Shown here piece after piece: positions 13,931 through 24,347 of a DNA stretch of 64,000 bases. Within the stretch, counting starts at the first letter, position 1, and every line of letters starts with the position of its first letter. Made by a program: the position numbers and the translations under genes. This DNA is from Allantophomopsis cytisporea (taxonomy: Eukaryota; Ascomycota; Leotiomycetes; Phacidiales; Phacidiaceae), in the NCBI GenBank assembly GCA_024752435.1, contig CP103029.1, forward strand, positions 930,001-994,000. Reading direction: 5' to 3'. A model generated the notes under the pieces. It was given only the letters and a program-made list of their open reading frames with translations. It did not search any database and was not told the DNA's origin.

Positions 13931-13964
13931 GAGAGAGAGACATATATATATATATATATATATA
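13931..13964. repeat. GA then TA dinucleotide microsatellite
   Basis: A short GA run is followed directly by about eleven TA units. It lies about 250 bp after the arylsulfotransferase-like gene. Confidence 0.9.
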
Positions 13965-15891
13965 CATGAGTGACATAAGAGATGTCGTCGAAATTACCTC
14001 CCCGGCGCCATGCACACCATTTACAGTGGAGTGAGCCCACCATGGGCCATAGTTTATAGGGTGTTCGTCAGCGGACCGATCCATAGAGATAGATAGATCT
14101 ATTATAGTGATGCCAATCTATGCAAGATCCGCTATCCGGGGAACATCTGGGCGATCAATCTCTCCAACGGTGGCTTGGCGGCAGGCATACCATCGCGTTT
14201 GTGTTATACGTGATTGCGTGCTGCGTTGACGTGCTATTTATGATAGTGCTGGACTGGACTGGCCGTTGTTTCGCGAGTTGGCGAGATGGGCATTGCGTGA
14301 TTGACAGTAACGAAGCATGGGCCTCGCGACTTTGCAATCTCAACTACTTACTCCCTCAATGTAAAGTCTCTCGATTATATGAGATGCTCTAGATGTGAGT
14401 AATCTGCAGTGCTAATGTTTACAGTTGTCCTTAATTAGAATGCCATAGCTGTCGGCTCAAGCGCAGATTCTCATGTGGAGTTTCTTAAGGTCGTTATGGT
14501 CACGATTGGATTTGGCTCGCGAGCTACGGGCCTTATTTCACGTACAATTCATGGTCGCGTGCGCCGCTTCTTCGTATTCTGAATCAGAATACTGCTAATA
14601 AGAGATGATGTCTGTGAGGTGGATACACGGAGGATTGTATATGCTCGTTGGTATGCTTGTTGGAAAGGAGTGTGTTCCGGAAATGCCTAGTTCAAGCCAC
14701 GCCGCCAATGTGTGCTTGGTATCATCGTCGACCGATGAGACCTTTCTCTCATGAATACCGCGGCCTCTCCTAACATATTACTGCGACTTGCTCTGCGGTG
14801 CGAAGAATCAACAATGAGATTCGACTCACCGTAGAGGATACAAAATCGATTTCTGGTGCTCCCGAGATGAGCCTGAGACATAACTCAGCGTTATCGCCCT
14901 GTCCAATGTTGTTTCCACGTTTAGCTTCTCGCGATGAACTCAGATAACTTCATTGTTTCTCTTTCCTAATAAACGTTTATAACTCTTGTGTGGTCTTCTT
15001 GAGCTCACTGAGTTGTGGGTACTGGTGAAGCTCAAGTGTTTCGAGGACATGGGTAAGGCAATTGCTTTAGGGCACGCCGTGCTCCAACCATATGCCTAAA
15101 CGTCCGTAGTTTTGATGAACAAATTATCTCATAGCATACCAGTTCTGGCGATAAACTGATCTGGGCACGATATATTACCTTCTGCATGTGTGATAATATT
15201 AGCGATCAAAATATCCAACGCTTAGCATTCGGTACTGGAATGTCTGAGCCTCCTATTCGAACCCTCTCCTTCTATCTTGGTCATCGCACAGGCAATATGT
15301 ATTGACGATATGAAAGAGTGGACTGTGTTCCGAAGAGCTATGCGGGTGTGATATCGAGATGAGAATGATCATGCTTTACTCCTAGAGTTGGCTATCAAAG
15401 CTTTGCCATGTTGGCAACTTGTCGAACTCGGGGATGAGGGACAATTAATATCTACCATGTCTTAAAATTTTCTACAAGTGTTGGTTAACTTGATATGACA
15501 GAATTCGTAGCAATGGCCCTTGGGTTTGTTTTCAACATCTGTTCCTATTCTTGCTTGGATCGGTTGTCATGGGCAGCGAAGGATGAACACTTGAGATATT
15601 TGGGTTCGTTTCGCAAGTATTGATTTGTTGTATGTATCTCGAGACATTGAAGCGCTGAACATACGAAGGCGCCATAAATTACCAGAGGTTCTTTGCGTTA
15701 AAAGAGATTGCTGAAGTGACAAAAAGTAACTCAGAGCTCTCCGCCGGACCTGGTACCATGGGGATCAGGCATAACTCCACTTGCTCACTTCTACCTGCTC
15801 ACTTCCACGCAACTTTCCAAATTAGGTCATGCTTGTAGCCGAGGACGATTTTCGAAATTTGTTTGCACCCTTCTCGTTAGTTGCTAAAGTA

Positions 15892-15897
15892 TATAAA
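15892..15897 (+). promoter_or_regulatory. Candidate TATA box of the small gene at 16012
   Basis: A TATAAA hexamer about 115 bases upstream of the proposed start codon, followed by a CT-rich stretch and an AC-rich leader (around 15900-15960), the usual fungal promoter-to-leader layout. It supports the idea that the coding-like exons downstream are a transcribed gene. Confidence 0.45.
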
Positions 15898-16011
15898 CCC
15901 CTCTCTCCCCATCCAGACTCTCGCTTCCCTTTCGACTCCCCAAAACACAACAACTTTCATATATTCAGCTCAAACTCCTCATCGATACCATCACTTATTC
16001 CATGTTCTTAC

Positions 16012-16891
16012 ATGCCCAGAGCAGTCTACGGCTGGAAACGTGAAGTATGTTGCACTGCAAATCACACATCTTACATATACTTACGCTATATGCAGCGTTC
16101 TGGAGATCATGAAACACAATTTGTGACCAACATAGATGGTCGACCAGCATTCCTTAAGGTAAGATCACTCCCCGTGTCCCTGTCCTCCATCTTTCTATGC
16201 CTTGTTACGCCCACAAGTTGAAACCTACGGGTTACCAGCTTGTCGGGACAACTATCCCGGCTTAGCCCTGGCACTGTTCAGGTTGAGCTTGTGGGTAGTC
16301 TGTTGGTAATGCTGGAAAGCGGATATCCTTGTTACACTCCCAAGATGAAACCAGTGACCCGAGGGCCTGGTTACCGACTTGCTGGAGATACTTACCTCTT
16401 GGCCCTTGGCACGTCCAGGGTAAGCTCGCGGGTATCTATCGGTAATGCTGGAGTGACCTCGTGGTAGTGGCAGGTCTTACTCAGCATGATATATCTTGCT
16501 GACAGGGTTTTTTGTCTTATTTAGGAAAATCATAACAATCAACCAACCGCCATGGAATCTAGTGGTATGGTTTCAAGAACCAATAAACTTGTATGTATTA
16601 TTCACTCTTGTATTCTTGCAATCAAGGTACACTAACTTCAAATTTTAGGAACACGAAGATCCTCGATGGACCGATACACAAGTGCATCAGAGGCACACAG
16701 AGGCAAAACGACTGGCAGATGCTCAAGCCTTATCGTTTGTTATTTCACACTGGGTGATGGTCGGGGCTTTTTCTGTGGTGGTTGGGCTACTTTGTCTACA
16801 TGTCTATTTCATGTTTGCCATTATGGTACAAGCGTATAGGGATGCTATGTCTCAGGTTGAAAGTGAAAGTGAAAGTGAAAGTGAAAGTTGA
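16012..16891 (+). CDS. Small single-span membrane protein, unknown function (four-exon model)
   Basis: Four exons can be joined: 16012-16044, 16096-16158, 16525-16590 and 16649-16891, giving 134 residues. Every junction is in phase 0, donors are gtatgt, gtaaga and gtatgt, and acceptors are gcag, ttag and ttag. The protein starts MPRAVYGWKRE, has a hydrophilic middle, one transmembrane segment (VMVGAFSVVVGLLCLHVYFM) and ends in five Glu-Ser repeats encoded by GAAAGT copies. The final two exons are the best supported; with them alone the start would be the ATG at 16552 and the product 93 residues. The 366-nt second intron is long for this window and contains a degenerate duplicated sequence, so further exons may be hidden there. 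A short out-of-frame ATG just upstream weakens the first-exon call. I do not recognise the family. Confidence 0.42.
16219..16470. repeat. Degenerate direct duplication of about 110 bp
   Basis: Two diverged copies lie head to tail at about 16229-16325 and 16362-16460. Shared landmarks in the same order are GGTTAC followed by CTTG, a GGC/CCTGGCAC-like segment, AGCTYGYGGGTA, and TGTTGGTAATGCTGGA versus TATCGGTAATGCTGGA. The first copy carries an in-frame stop where the second reads on. The pair sits within the proposed second intron of the 16012 gene. Confidence 0.6.
16859..16888 (+). repeat. Coding hexanucleotide repeat (Glu-Ser)5
   Basis: Five perfect GAAAGT copies immediately before the stop codon of the small membrane-protein gene. 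They encode an acidic, serine-rich tail that could vary in length by slippage without shifting the frame. Confidence 0.85.
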
Positions 16892-17817
16892 CTGTGATGA
16901 TATGAAGATATTTTCTTTGCATCTACCAATGGTCATCAAAACGTTTCGTTAATACCTATACCATTATCAAATCGACCAACTTCCCTCTTGCTCTCATAAT
17001 AGTCCACTTTCCTACCTCGTGGTGCATTCCTGACGCCCTCGGAGGTTTCTGCTCTATCAAACAATACTTCTGTTTCTTTTGCGCTTGATTTTAGCTGGTT
17101 GCTTCAAGAGACCAGGGTTCTCCATTATCTGCGTTGTCTCCAGATGGAGTCTTCGATCCAGACTGCTGCATGAAAATATGCACAAGATGGAGTATCCCTT
17201 GTATTTAAAAAAGGATAACACTTCTGCCGTAAAGAAGTCATGAAAAACTGGTTCATAAACCCTCTGATTACAATACAAAATATTTCACAAGACCGGTTTA
17301 ATGATGTTACAGATATATGTGTGCCATTTCAAAAAGGTAAACTTTACGGTATAGGTCATAAGTATATCGTAAAGATGTGCTAGCAAACTCAATAAATCTA
17401 TATCTGGAAATTCCAACTCCAGAATCGTCACGAAACCGTCCAAGGCAGCTTCGACTGTTCACAAGGCTGTATGTTCCTTCCGAACCTTAAAAGTAGATTT
17501 GTAGCGTCTATTTCCCTCATGTTATCGCTTTCGAAAGTGCGAGCCGCCCCAAAAGACAAGGCGAAAGTTCTTCGATGATATCACCGGCGATCTAAAATCA
17601 GCTTGGACGTCGACGATACCGAAGAGCTACTAGGACATCCCAGAAATGTAAGTCAAAAGACATGTAACTAATCTTATTCCTCGATGTCTACCATTGAAAA
17701 AGCCACCAGAAGCAAGCATCCCAAAAACGCCCCTTGAATAGTATATCATATATCATCCCACGCAGTAATGAGAAAAAGCCTGCTATCCACAATACTTAAT
17801 GCGCAATCCATATTCAT
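16892..17817. other. Intergenic region between convergent genes
   Basis: This 0.9-kb stretch lies between the 3' ends of the small plus-strand gene and the minus-strand repressor homologue. I see no supported gene, only AT-rich DNA expected to hold both 3' untranslated regions. Confidence 0.45.
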
Positions 17818-19872
17818 TCAATAGATACCCGTACCACCCGCCAATCTCACAAAGCTGCAAGGGATATTCTGTCCACAGAGACCCTTGAGGATCTCCACAG
17901 TGACGAAAGCACCCACATCGGCAATCCCGTACGCCATCCAACCTTCCTTTTCAGCGACCTCTTGCGGATCGCATTTCCGCGGTCCGACAGCAGCAAGGTC
18001 AATGAAGACCTTACCTTTAACACCACCCATAAAGTCATTCATACCAGCAATAAGACTGTCTCTTCGGCCACGGAAGTGGCGAAGGAGTGGCTGCACGAGA
18101 TGAGATTTCTCGGCTGGCAGGGCGGAAACGATGACAAAGGGCGAGGAGATTTTCTGCACGCTCTCGATAGACGTGAAGGGTTCAACACCGATGCCGATCT
18201 CGCCTTGTGCCCGGAAGCCGACCGAATAGATCTTTCCGATATTGAGAGATCGCAGCGCGAAAATTGTTGATGAGGCATCTTCGACACTTGATGCGAGGAT
18301 TATGGCTGCGCGTGAAGAATATGCTGATGGAGCGTAATCCCGCGTCAATGTGTTTCGGATACCTTTCCATGTCACATTATCGCCCAGAAGTGCTCGAGTG
18401 CCGTTCGTGGACCGTGCAATGATGCTGTCGACCGATCCAATGCTACGAGCAGCATCTGTCAGCGAATGCAGGAAGGCTGGCTGAGTGTGGGCAGATAAGG
18501 GAGGGTTTATATATGCGCCTCCAAAGCCTGACTGGGAGCAAAATGACTCTATGCTGCTGCGTGAGGTGCGATCTGTGGTTATGATCTGATGAGGAAGTCC
18601 CAGCTCGTTGAAGCATTTCTCAAAGAATGTCGCTTGCGGTGTGCTGCGCACAGTCGTGATAGCATAGATGGTTTTCTTTGGGAGTTGTCCAATGGTGCTC
18701 AGGGTGTGGTTTATCTGTGCGGCGCTCATCTGGCCCGGTGCTGCTATCACTGGTAACAAAGGATGAGTAATGGGCGAGAATACTGTGTTGAAAGCTCGTG
18801 ATATTTGCCCGGTTCCTCCCATGTTCACAGCAGAGAGCGGTGGGCCTTCTGGGTGGTTTGCCCTAATGGTTGCGCGGAAGTATTCGAGCTCGTAGTTCTC
18901 GGACTCAGAGTTGATGATGGCTATCATTTTGACAATATCTCCGTACCTAGCTGAATCTTCAAAGATTGTTTGTGCTTGAGGTGATGGCCATTTGAAAGTG
19001 CCGGAGAAATCATGAAAAGCCGAAATGATTTTGCTTTTGCCTCGTTTGTCATACAGGCGCCGACGTATCTCTTCTGGTAACCAGATTTCTACATCTATGT
19101 ATTCGACACCCCACTGAATCGCTCGATACAGGTACTCATAGTACAGTTCTGGATTGTCCATGGGGAATTTTCCATTCTCTTTCGTACACCTAGTTGTGAA
19201 GATGATAGGAAGTTCAGTCTGTTGACGAAGAAGCATAACTTGCTCTGCGACATAGCTCAGACTTGGCACCGGACTGACACTCCCATCCGGAAGAGGCTCC
19301 TTCAACAAGTCAACTCGTATTTCAACTGCATCTGAGCCCACAGAGAGGATATCTAGATTTGATAGTGCGGTCCGAACGTCCGGAAAAGTGGTTGATATGA
19401 AATACGTGCGAGGCTTTGTTATGAGCTCTTCATGGTGACTGATTTGACCCAGTGTGAAGGCGATGAACCTCGACAGATCCCTTCTGTAGAAGGGTGCTTC
19501 CGTATATAGGAATTCATAGTCGCACTCGGCAGAGAGGTCCACATCCGGAGGCATTCCAAGATTCACACAATGTGCGTTAATAGCAACACATAATGACTTG
19601 TCTCTTGCCTTGATATCGAGCTTCGCCTCATCATCTGCTATGCCATATACGGTTCCCCGGTCCATTCCCGACAGCGCTTTGAAGCTGGATGCAAACTGAT
19701 GGGGCCTGCCCAATACATCAGCGCAAACAGAAATGATGCTTTCTTGTCCTTTCCCATAGACCATAATCACAAGCCGCGTGTCTCCGACGTCCGGTGTCGA
19801 TGCATTAATTAATGTAGTCATGTTCTCAATTGGCACTGGCGTTGGCGCGTCTTGCAGTTGCTTTGTGGTCAT
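17818..19872 (-). CDS. QutR-like quinate pathway repressor homologue (AROM-derived)
   Basis: One exon of 684 residues from the ATG at 19872; the frame extends upstream only to a GTG. The order is the last three AROM domains: a shortened shikimate-kinase remnant (about 40-125) whose P-loop is replaced by MVYGKGQES, a type I dehydroquinase (about 130-370) and a shikimate-dehydrogenase-like part (about 375-684). In the dehydroquinase domain the usual active-site elements are visible: VEIRVD, AFHDF (His), VKMIAI (Schiff-base Lys), MGGTGQISR (Arg) and APGQMSA (Gln). In the dehydrogenase part the catalytic Lys of NVTxPxK is lost (YINPPLS) and the GDNTDW motif reads GDNVTW, so the Asp is gone. A dead dehydrogenase plus degenerate kinase fits the QutR/QA-1S repressor, which is usually over 900 residues; this one is shorter. 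No other quinate-utilisation gene is visible nearby. Confidence 0.78.
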   Translation of the reverse strand: MTTKQLQDAPTPVPIENMTTLINASTPDVGDTRLVIMVYGKGQESIISVCADVLGRPHQFASSFKALSGMDRGTVYGIADDEAKLDIKARDKSLCVAINAHCVNLGMPPDVDLSAECDYEFLYTEAPFYRRDLSRFIAFTLGQISHHEELITKPRTYFISTTFPDVRTALSNLDILSVGSDAVEIRVDLLKEPLPDGSVSPVPSLSYVAEQVMLLRQQTELPIIFTTRCTKENGKFPMDNPELYYEYLYRAIQWGVEYIDVEIWLPEEIRRRLYDKRGKSKIISAFHDFSGTFKWPSPQAQTIFEDSARYGDIVKMIAIINSESENYELEYFRATIRANHPEGPPLSAVNMGGTGQISRAFNTVFSPITHPLLPVIAAPGQMSAAQINHTLSTIGQLPKKTIYAITTVRSTPQATFFEKCFNELGLPHQIITTDRTSRSSIESFCSQSGFGGAYINPPLSAHTQPAFLHSLTDAARSIGSVDSIIARSTNGTRALLGDNVTWKGIRNTLTRDYAPSAYSSRAAIILASSVEDASSTIFALRSLNIGKIYSVGFRAQGEIGIGVEPFTSIESVQKISSPFVIVSALPAEKSHLVQPLLRHFRGRRDSLIAGMNDFMGGVKGKVFIDLAAVGPRKCDPQEVAEKEGWMAYGIADVGAFVTVEILKGLCGQNIPCSFVRLAGGTGIY

Positions 19873-20753
19873 CTTGTCGCAAGGCGGTATGATGGTGTTC
19901 AAGATGCGCAGCTGATTATGGATAAGGGATGTATCCACCTCTCCAAAGTCCTCAAAAGTGGCAGTTTAGCTAGCTCCAAGCCAGAGACAGGAAAGATTCT
20001 ATAGGCCAGTGATGTTCAACATCAATGGCATGAGAGACATAGAAGGGAGAGTGGGGGAGATATGTAGCATCAACTTCCCATGTGTGTTTCGTATGGAGAA
20101 GGCCTTGTAGTATAGATGAGATATGAATTAGATGGTGAAATGGCGAGGTACCGCAACAATAAAATCCGTGATATATTGTAAAGTAAAGTTACTCAATTTC
20201 GAAGCTTTCAGTATATGCAGCGAACTACAGGGAATGACCTCGACATCAATACCTTATTTGATTGTGTAAGTAAGTGCGACTATGACGGTTGTGTGTGTAC
20301 CCCTCGGAGCGTCTCAATGTGGTAATTTTCCTTGTCGGGTTGGAAACCGGAGAATATTTGGCTGGGTTGAATATCAACAGATGATATTGACTCGTTCGTA
20401 CTCGACCTCAGCTTGCATAATGTTGTGTCTGCCGGCTGGTACTCGGTGAGGTCTACTCGAAGGTGAGTGAATGAATTGCCCCGATTGCCGAAGGATGAGT
20501 AGCGTCTGGTGCGTGCAACAAAAATGGGAACGTATGACTCCGGAATCCGATTATTCCTTGTAACCGACACTTTTTTTTTTGTCAATGACAGAGACCGAGT
20601 CGAGTATGTCTATCTAGGAAGGCTTGGTTGCTGGAAGCACAGTGGAGGAATTATCAGGTATCGCAGATAGCAGATTGCAGATTGCTGTGCATGAAGTTTC
20701 AAAAGCAACGAATCTTGAGTGTTTGAAGAAGGGTCTTGCGACTATGAGGTGTA

Positions 20754-20808
20754 TGCTGATGATGGTGGTGGTGATGCTGATGCTGATGCTGATGATGATG
20801 CTGATGCG
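20754..20808. repeat. GATGCT/GATG microsatellite
   Basis: Interrupted run of GATGCT, GATG and GGTG units, about 55 bp, noncoding. Confidence 0.85.
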
Positions 20809-21469
20809 TCTGGAGGGTCCACCTCTCTGGGAAAGGGCATTTCAGAGCTATCAAGCGTATTTGTGGAATAAGATTGAAGCAGTGGGATAGTAAGGTGCCG
20901 GTGGTAAGCTGTGATAGGTTTGATATGTATTTGGGGATGTATTTGGGGATATATTTGCCATATATTTGACATAGATGTGGCATAGATGTGGCATAAGACG
21001 TGGGATTGATTCCCGGAAAGGTGGTGGATTGTGGATTGTGGACTGTGAATTGTGAATTGTTTCTCGTTGCTGCTGGTCACGGCCTTTCTTGGACCAGGCG
21101 ATCCTTCGAACTGCTGGGATGTTCTCTTGGGGCTGACTCGACTTGGTGTTCTTTTTGTTTTGGTCTTCGCTGTTCCCAGTCTGACGGTGGCGGCTTTGCG
21201 TGAGTTGCAGCACACAATTTCTCCGCCAATGACGTTGGCGCGGGGCAAGATAAAATCTACGGAAGACGGGAGCGAGGGGTAAGGGCGGGCGAGTCATAGC
21301 CGTGACAGGTAGACTCGTCCACCCTTATGCTCACCCTCACCCGCACTCTCATTTCACTCTCGCCCTCAATATACACACCTGCAGTCGAAACAAGCCAGGT
21401 AGAAACCTCTTCTTCTTCCTCTTCGGATCACAGGAACCCATGGAAAGGAGGAAGAATTGAAAGAGGAAT

Positions 21470-21502
21470 AAGAAGAAGAAGAAGAAGAAGAAGAAGACGA
21501 AG
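21470..21502. repeat. GAA trinucleotide repeat
   Basis: About ten GAA/AGA units in a purine-only run. Frames that read through it give Arg-, Lys- or Ser-rich artefacts. Confidence 0.9.
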
Positions 21503-21815
21503 AGTATGATGATAGTAGGAGTGGAGGCTGAACAAAGCCACCAACTGTCTTCCGCACTTGGCACCACATTTTGTCACGGTAAAGATCCGAAGAATAAACA
21601 AATGGGTACGCAATCGTCGCCAGGAGTTCATCTATAGGTAATATATCCTGGACAAGCTCTGTTCGGAGAAAAAGAGAAAGAAGATTACAGCGGGAGAATG
21701 GAAGTGTTGAGCCTTCGTAGAGATAAAGTAAAGTAAGGTGTAGACATGTACATAAGGTGAGATACTGACCCCCATGAGTATGGGGTTTGACGAAACAATC
21801 CATGCTACAATCATG

Positions 21816-21835
21816 CTGGGCTGGGCTGGGCTGGG
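21816..21835 (+). repeat. CTGGG x4, G-quadruplex-type repeat
   Basis: Four CTGGG units give four GGG runs (21818-21820, 21823-21825, 21828-21830, 21833-21835), each separated by a two-base CT loop. This meets the usual G-quadruplex consensus on the plus strand. It lies in noncoding DNA. Confidence 0.75.
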
Positions 21836-22106
21836 CTGGAGATCCCGTACGCATCAATTCAATCTACCTGAAACACGAAGTCATCCAGACCTCCAGTTTC
21901 GTTGCAGACGTTGGATTTTGACCGCCTTGGCCTCGCTGGTCTCGCTGTTCTTTTATCCGGCTGACAATTCCACGCACGCACGATACACAGTTCGTACATA
22001 CAGCCTGATATAGAAGGGAGGTTTAATCCGAGCATGCTGAAAGTCGTGTGCTTTCCATATCGCCGTGTAAGCCAGCATCCTAGCAGAGGGTATTTAAATA
22101 TGTGTG

Positions 22107-22125
22107 TATATATATATATATATAT
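22107..22125. repeat. TA dinucleotide microsatellite
   Basis: Uninterrupted run of about nine TA units after a short TG run, noncoding. Confidence 0.9.
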
Positions 22126-23109
22126 TAACTTTATGCGAGACGATCTGTTACGCTAATCAACCACTCTTTCTGACGCAGCACTTTCGAAACGAAACATTCC
22201 AAGAATTTCAAATTCTGCCGCGATGCGCAGTGGATAACCGTCGCATTGACTAACCCTGCTACACGTGATGCTCGCTCATCCCACGTGATGTGGATACTGA
22301 ACCTGTTCTCGTGAGGTGGGGTGTGTGAGAGGGAGAAAGCTTGGAGAACTCGAAACATCGAATACGAAGTATCAGCAGCGTTTGAGCTGAGTCACGCAAG
22401 AATTCGGGTGTTTGAGATACAGAGCACTGCAATGCGACTTTTCCGATTCTTATGGCTTTGAGTTCCTCAATTCCCAAAAGCAACATTGGAAAAACAATAT
22501 TGCGTACCTGCATATGTCCTCTTGATAATTATACCGAGCTCAACATCTCCACTTGGACTTTTGCCACCAGTTACAGCCAAGTACTCATACGCAATACCGA
22601 TTTATCTTCATGAATGTGCACCGCCAGATTTCATTGAGTCCCGAGATCTGTCTTTGGGTTCAATGGTCCGAAATCCAGCATTGCGAGTGGTCATCTGTAT
22701 GTATATGATTTATAGCAAAAACTTCATTTGTCTTTATTTAAAAAAAATTACCAAAACACATTTATATTTATATTCTTTAGTTAGGCTCCGAATAAATTAA
22801 TTAAAAATATGCTAAGTCTTGTGCCTATTCATAACATGAAATACCAGTAGAAACTTGTCTATGTGGCTATGGTGATTTCCGGTTGATTTCATGTCACCAG
22901 CAAGTAGTTAGCAGTGTAAGTCTGTTTGCCGTTAGAGCTCAGTGACAGTTGGACTATGGAGAGTACTAGATAAGCCACGAGATATGAAATGATGAGAATA
23001 GTGCATGGCTATAAGGAGCATAGGCTGAGATATTGGCCAACATAACCAATCCCTAGCTCAGTCCCTTCTACAGTCTCTTATATTTAGTGATGATTATTAT
23101 ATCACTGTA

Positions 23110-23623
23110 AATCCGGTCAGACAAAAGGATTTTGCCGTCGAATACGACAAATGATGGCTTTGTTTTCGACCTAGAGTCAAAAGAAAATGGTATGAAAATA
23201 GATGATTCTGAAAAGAAGATCGACGAAGCACAAGATCAGGTCAAGTCACTACTTGTGGAGCTTTTCTCATAGCATTAGATATGCTTACGGTTAATGCAGA
23301 ATTTGGCAGTTTTCGATCTTAAGGGTCATTACTTACACTGATGAAGTAGGTATCTACTGAAGTTGTACATCAGGAAGTTGAGCTGGTGAAGTCTCTCACT
23401 TCAAAGTATCACTATGGACCGTGAGAAGAAGTTGAAAGAGCTGCCATCAGCAGTGCCAGATTCGGCAACTTTTTTGAGTCCCGTCATCGAAGAAACACGG
23501 AATTTGACACCAGTGCTTACTTCAATATCACCAAATATAGAAAGAGACTTTCGTTATCATATTACAGCACATCACCATCAACTCTTCGGCATTGTTCTTC
23601 TGTTCGTTATGCAAGTATCGTAA
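23110..23623 (+). pseudogene. Coding-like segments of unknown gene, possibly decayed
   Basis: Two stretches read like protein but do not join cleanly. The first (about 23120-23270) has a charged run including DSEKKIDEAQDQVKSLL before a stop. The second starts at the ATG at 23414 and encodes 69 residues, beginning MDREKKLKELPSAVP and ending in a hydrophobic segment (LFGIVLLFVMQV). Between them another frame reads VSTEVVHQEVELVKSL and then stops. I tried the visible GT/AG pairs and found none that links all three in frame. This could be a gene with exons I cannot place, or a remnant broken by stops and frameshifts. No family is recognised. Confidence 0.25.
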
Positions 23624-23772
23624 CTTTGCCTAGCAATGGTCAAACGTATCTGTCACTCATTCAGTGAACTGGTGGGCTCACAGCATCGTGTTCAATCGCA
23701 GTGAGCTGTGCAGATAGACTTGAGACCACTCATATACAATTGTCCTAGCCCGTGTTGCTATCTTTAACCATT

Positions 23773-24347
23773 ATGTCTTCGTTTCTCAACTTTCAAAAAT
23801 GGAACCTCACGTCATTTCAAGGATCTCCTCTACGAAACTCGGATAACTATACATATATGCCTCTTGGGAGACTTGCATTAAGTTCATTTTACCATGTAAC
23901 TAAAAGCAGTGCAAAACCCTTCGTAGTTATTGAAACTACTATCAAATCATATATGACCACTAAGTTCGTTAAGGATGACCTAAAATTTTATTTTGTAGAT
24001 CGTGTACGAAGAGAAATGTGGATGCCACCGCCTGAAAAGTGAAGCTGAGGATATACAAGAAAACTCCTGAATCAACAACGCCTAATTACCAATGACCTCC
24101 ATCTTTCACACCATCCTCCTACTCCACTATAGCCAAGGTTTCCGGTCGTGGTATCAACAAGGTCTCGGGGTTATTCGACAATCCATCATGGCTAGAACAC
24201 TTCAGTTTCGTGGCTGCGGAATCAGATCCAGCGAATAGAATGGTAGTTTTCATCGAAATACGGAGCACCATTGGGGCATTAATCATTATCCTTCTCATCC
24301 TTATAGGTGCGTCAGTTGGCATATCGATACGCAAATATCGCATGTGA
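23773..24347 (+). CDS. Small membrane protein of unknown function (three-exon model)
   Basis: Exons 23773-23895, 23999-24038 and 24133-24347 join to 125 residues. The exon sum is divisible by three, the second junction splits a codon (A/CC) and restores the frame exactly, and both acceptors follow pyrimidine- or T-rich tracts (ttttgtag, cactatag). The product begins MSSFLNFQKWNLTSFQG, has a small Cys-containing exon (IVYEEKCGCHRLK), the segment LFDNPSWLEHFSF, and a C-terminal transmembrane helix (IGALIIILLILIGASVGI) followed by basic residues SIRKYRM. This looks like a tail-anchored or single-span membrane protein. The family is not recognised. An extra upstream exon is possible because an in-frame open stretch and a CTAG lie just before the ATG. 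Confidence 0.45.

Larger units (their letters stand above)
13684..16011. other. Intergenic region, AT-rich, no gene supported
   Basis: Contains a GA run followed by a TA microsatellite (13931-13964), then about 2 kb in which I see only short open frames with no joining splice sites. The final 120 bases hold a TATA box and pyrimidine-rich leader assigned to the small gene starting at 16012. Confidence 0.45.
19873..22850. other. Intergenic region with simple repeats, no gene supported
   Basis: About 3 kb beginning with the promoter of the repressor homologue. It holds a GATGCT-type repeat (about 20754-20808), tandem GATGTATTTGGG- and GATTGTG-like imperfect repeats near 20925-21060, a GAA repeat (21470-21502), a CTGGG repeat with G-quadruplex form (21816-21835) and a TA run (22107-22125). 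Open frames over the GAA and GATGCT runs are low-complexity artefacts. A frame at 20280-20585 on the minus strand lacks an ATG. Confidence 0.45.

Noticed and set aside
20280..20585. 101-codon minus-strand frame
   Set aside because: It opens at TTG within an A/T run, has no ATG near the start, no splice partner and no signature.
21366..21857. 163-codon minus-strand frame with a Ser run
   Set aside because: The frame is carried by the GAA microsatellite; outside it the composition is not protein-like.
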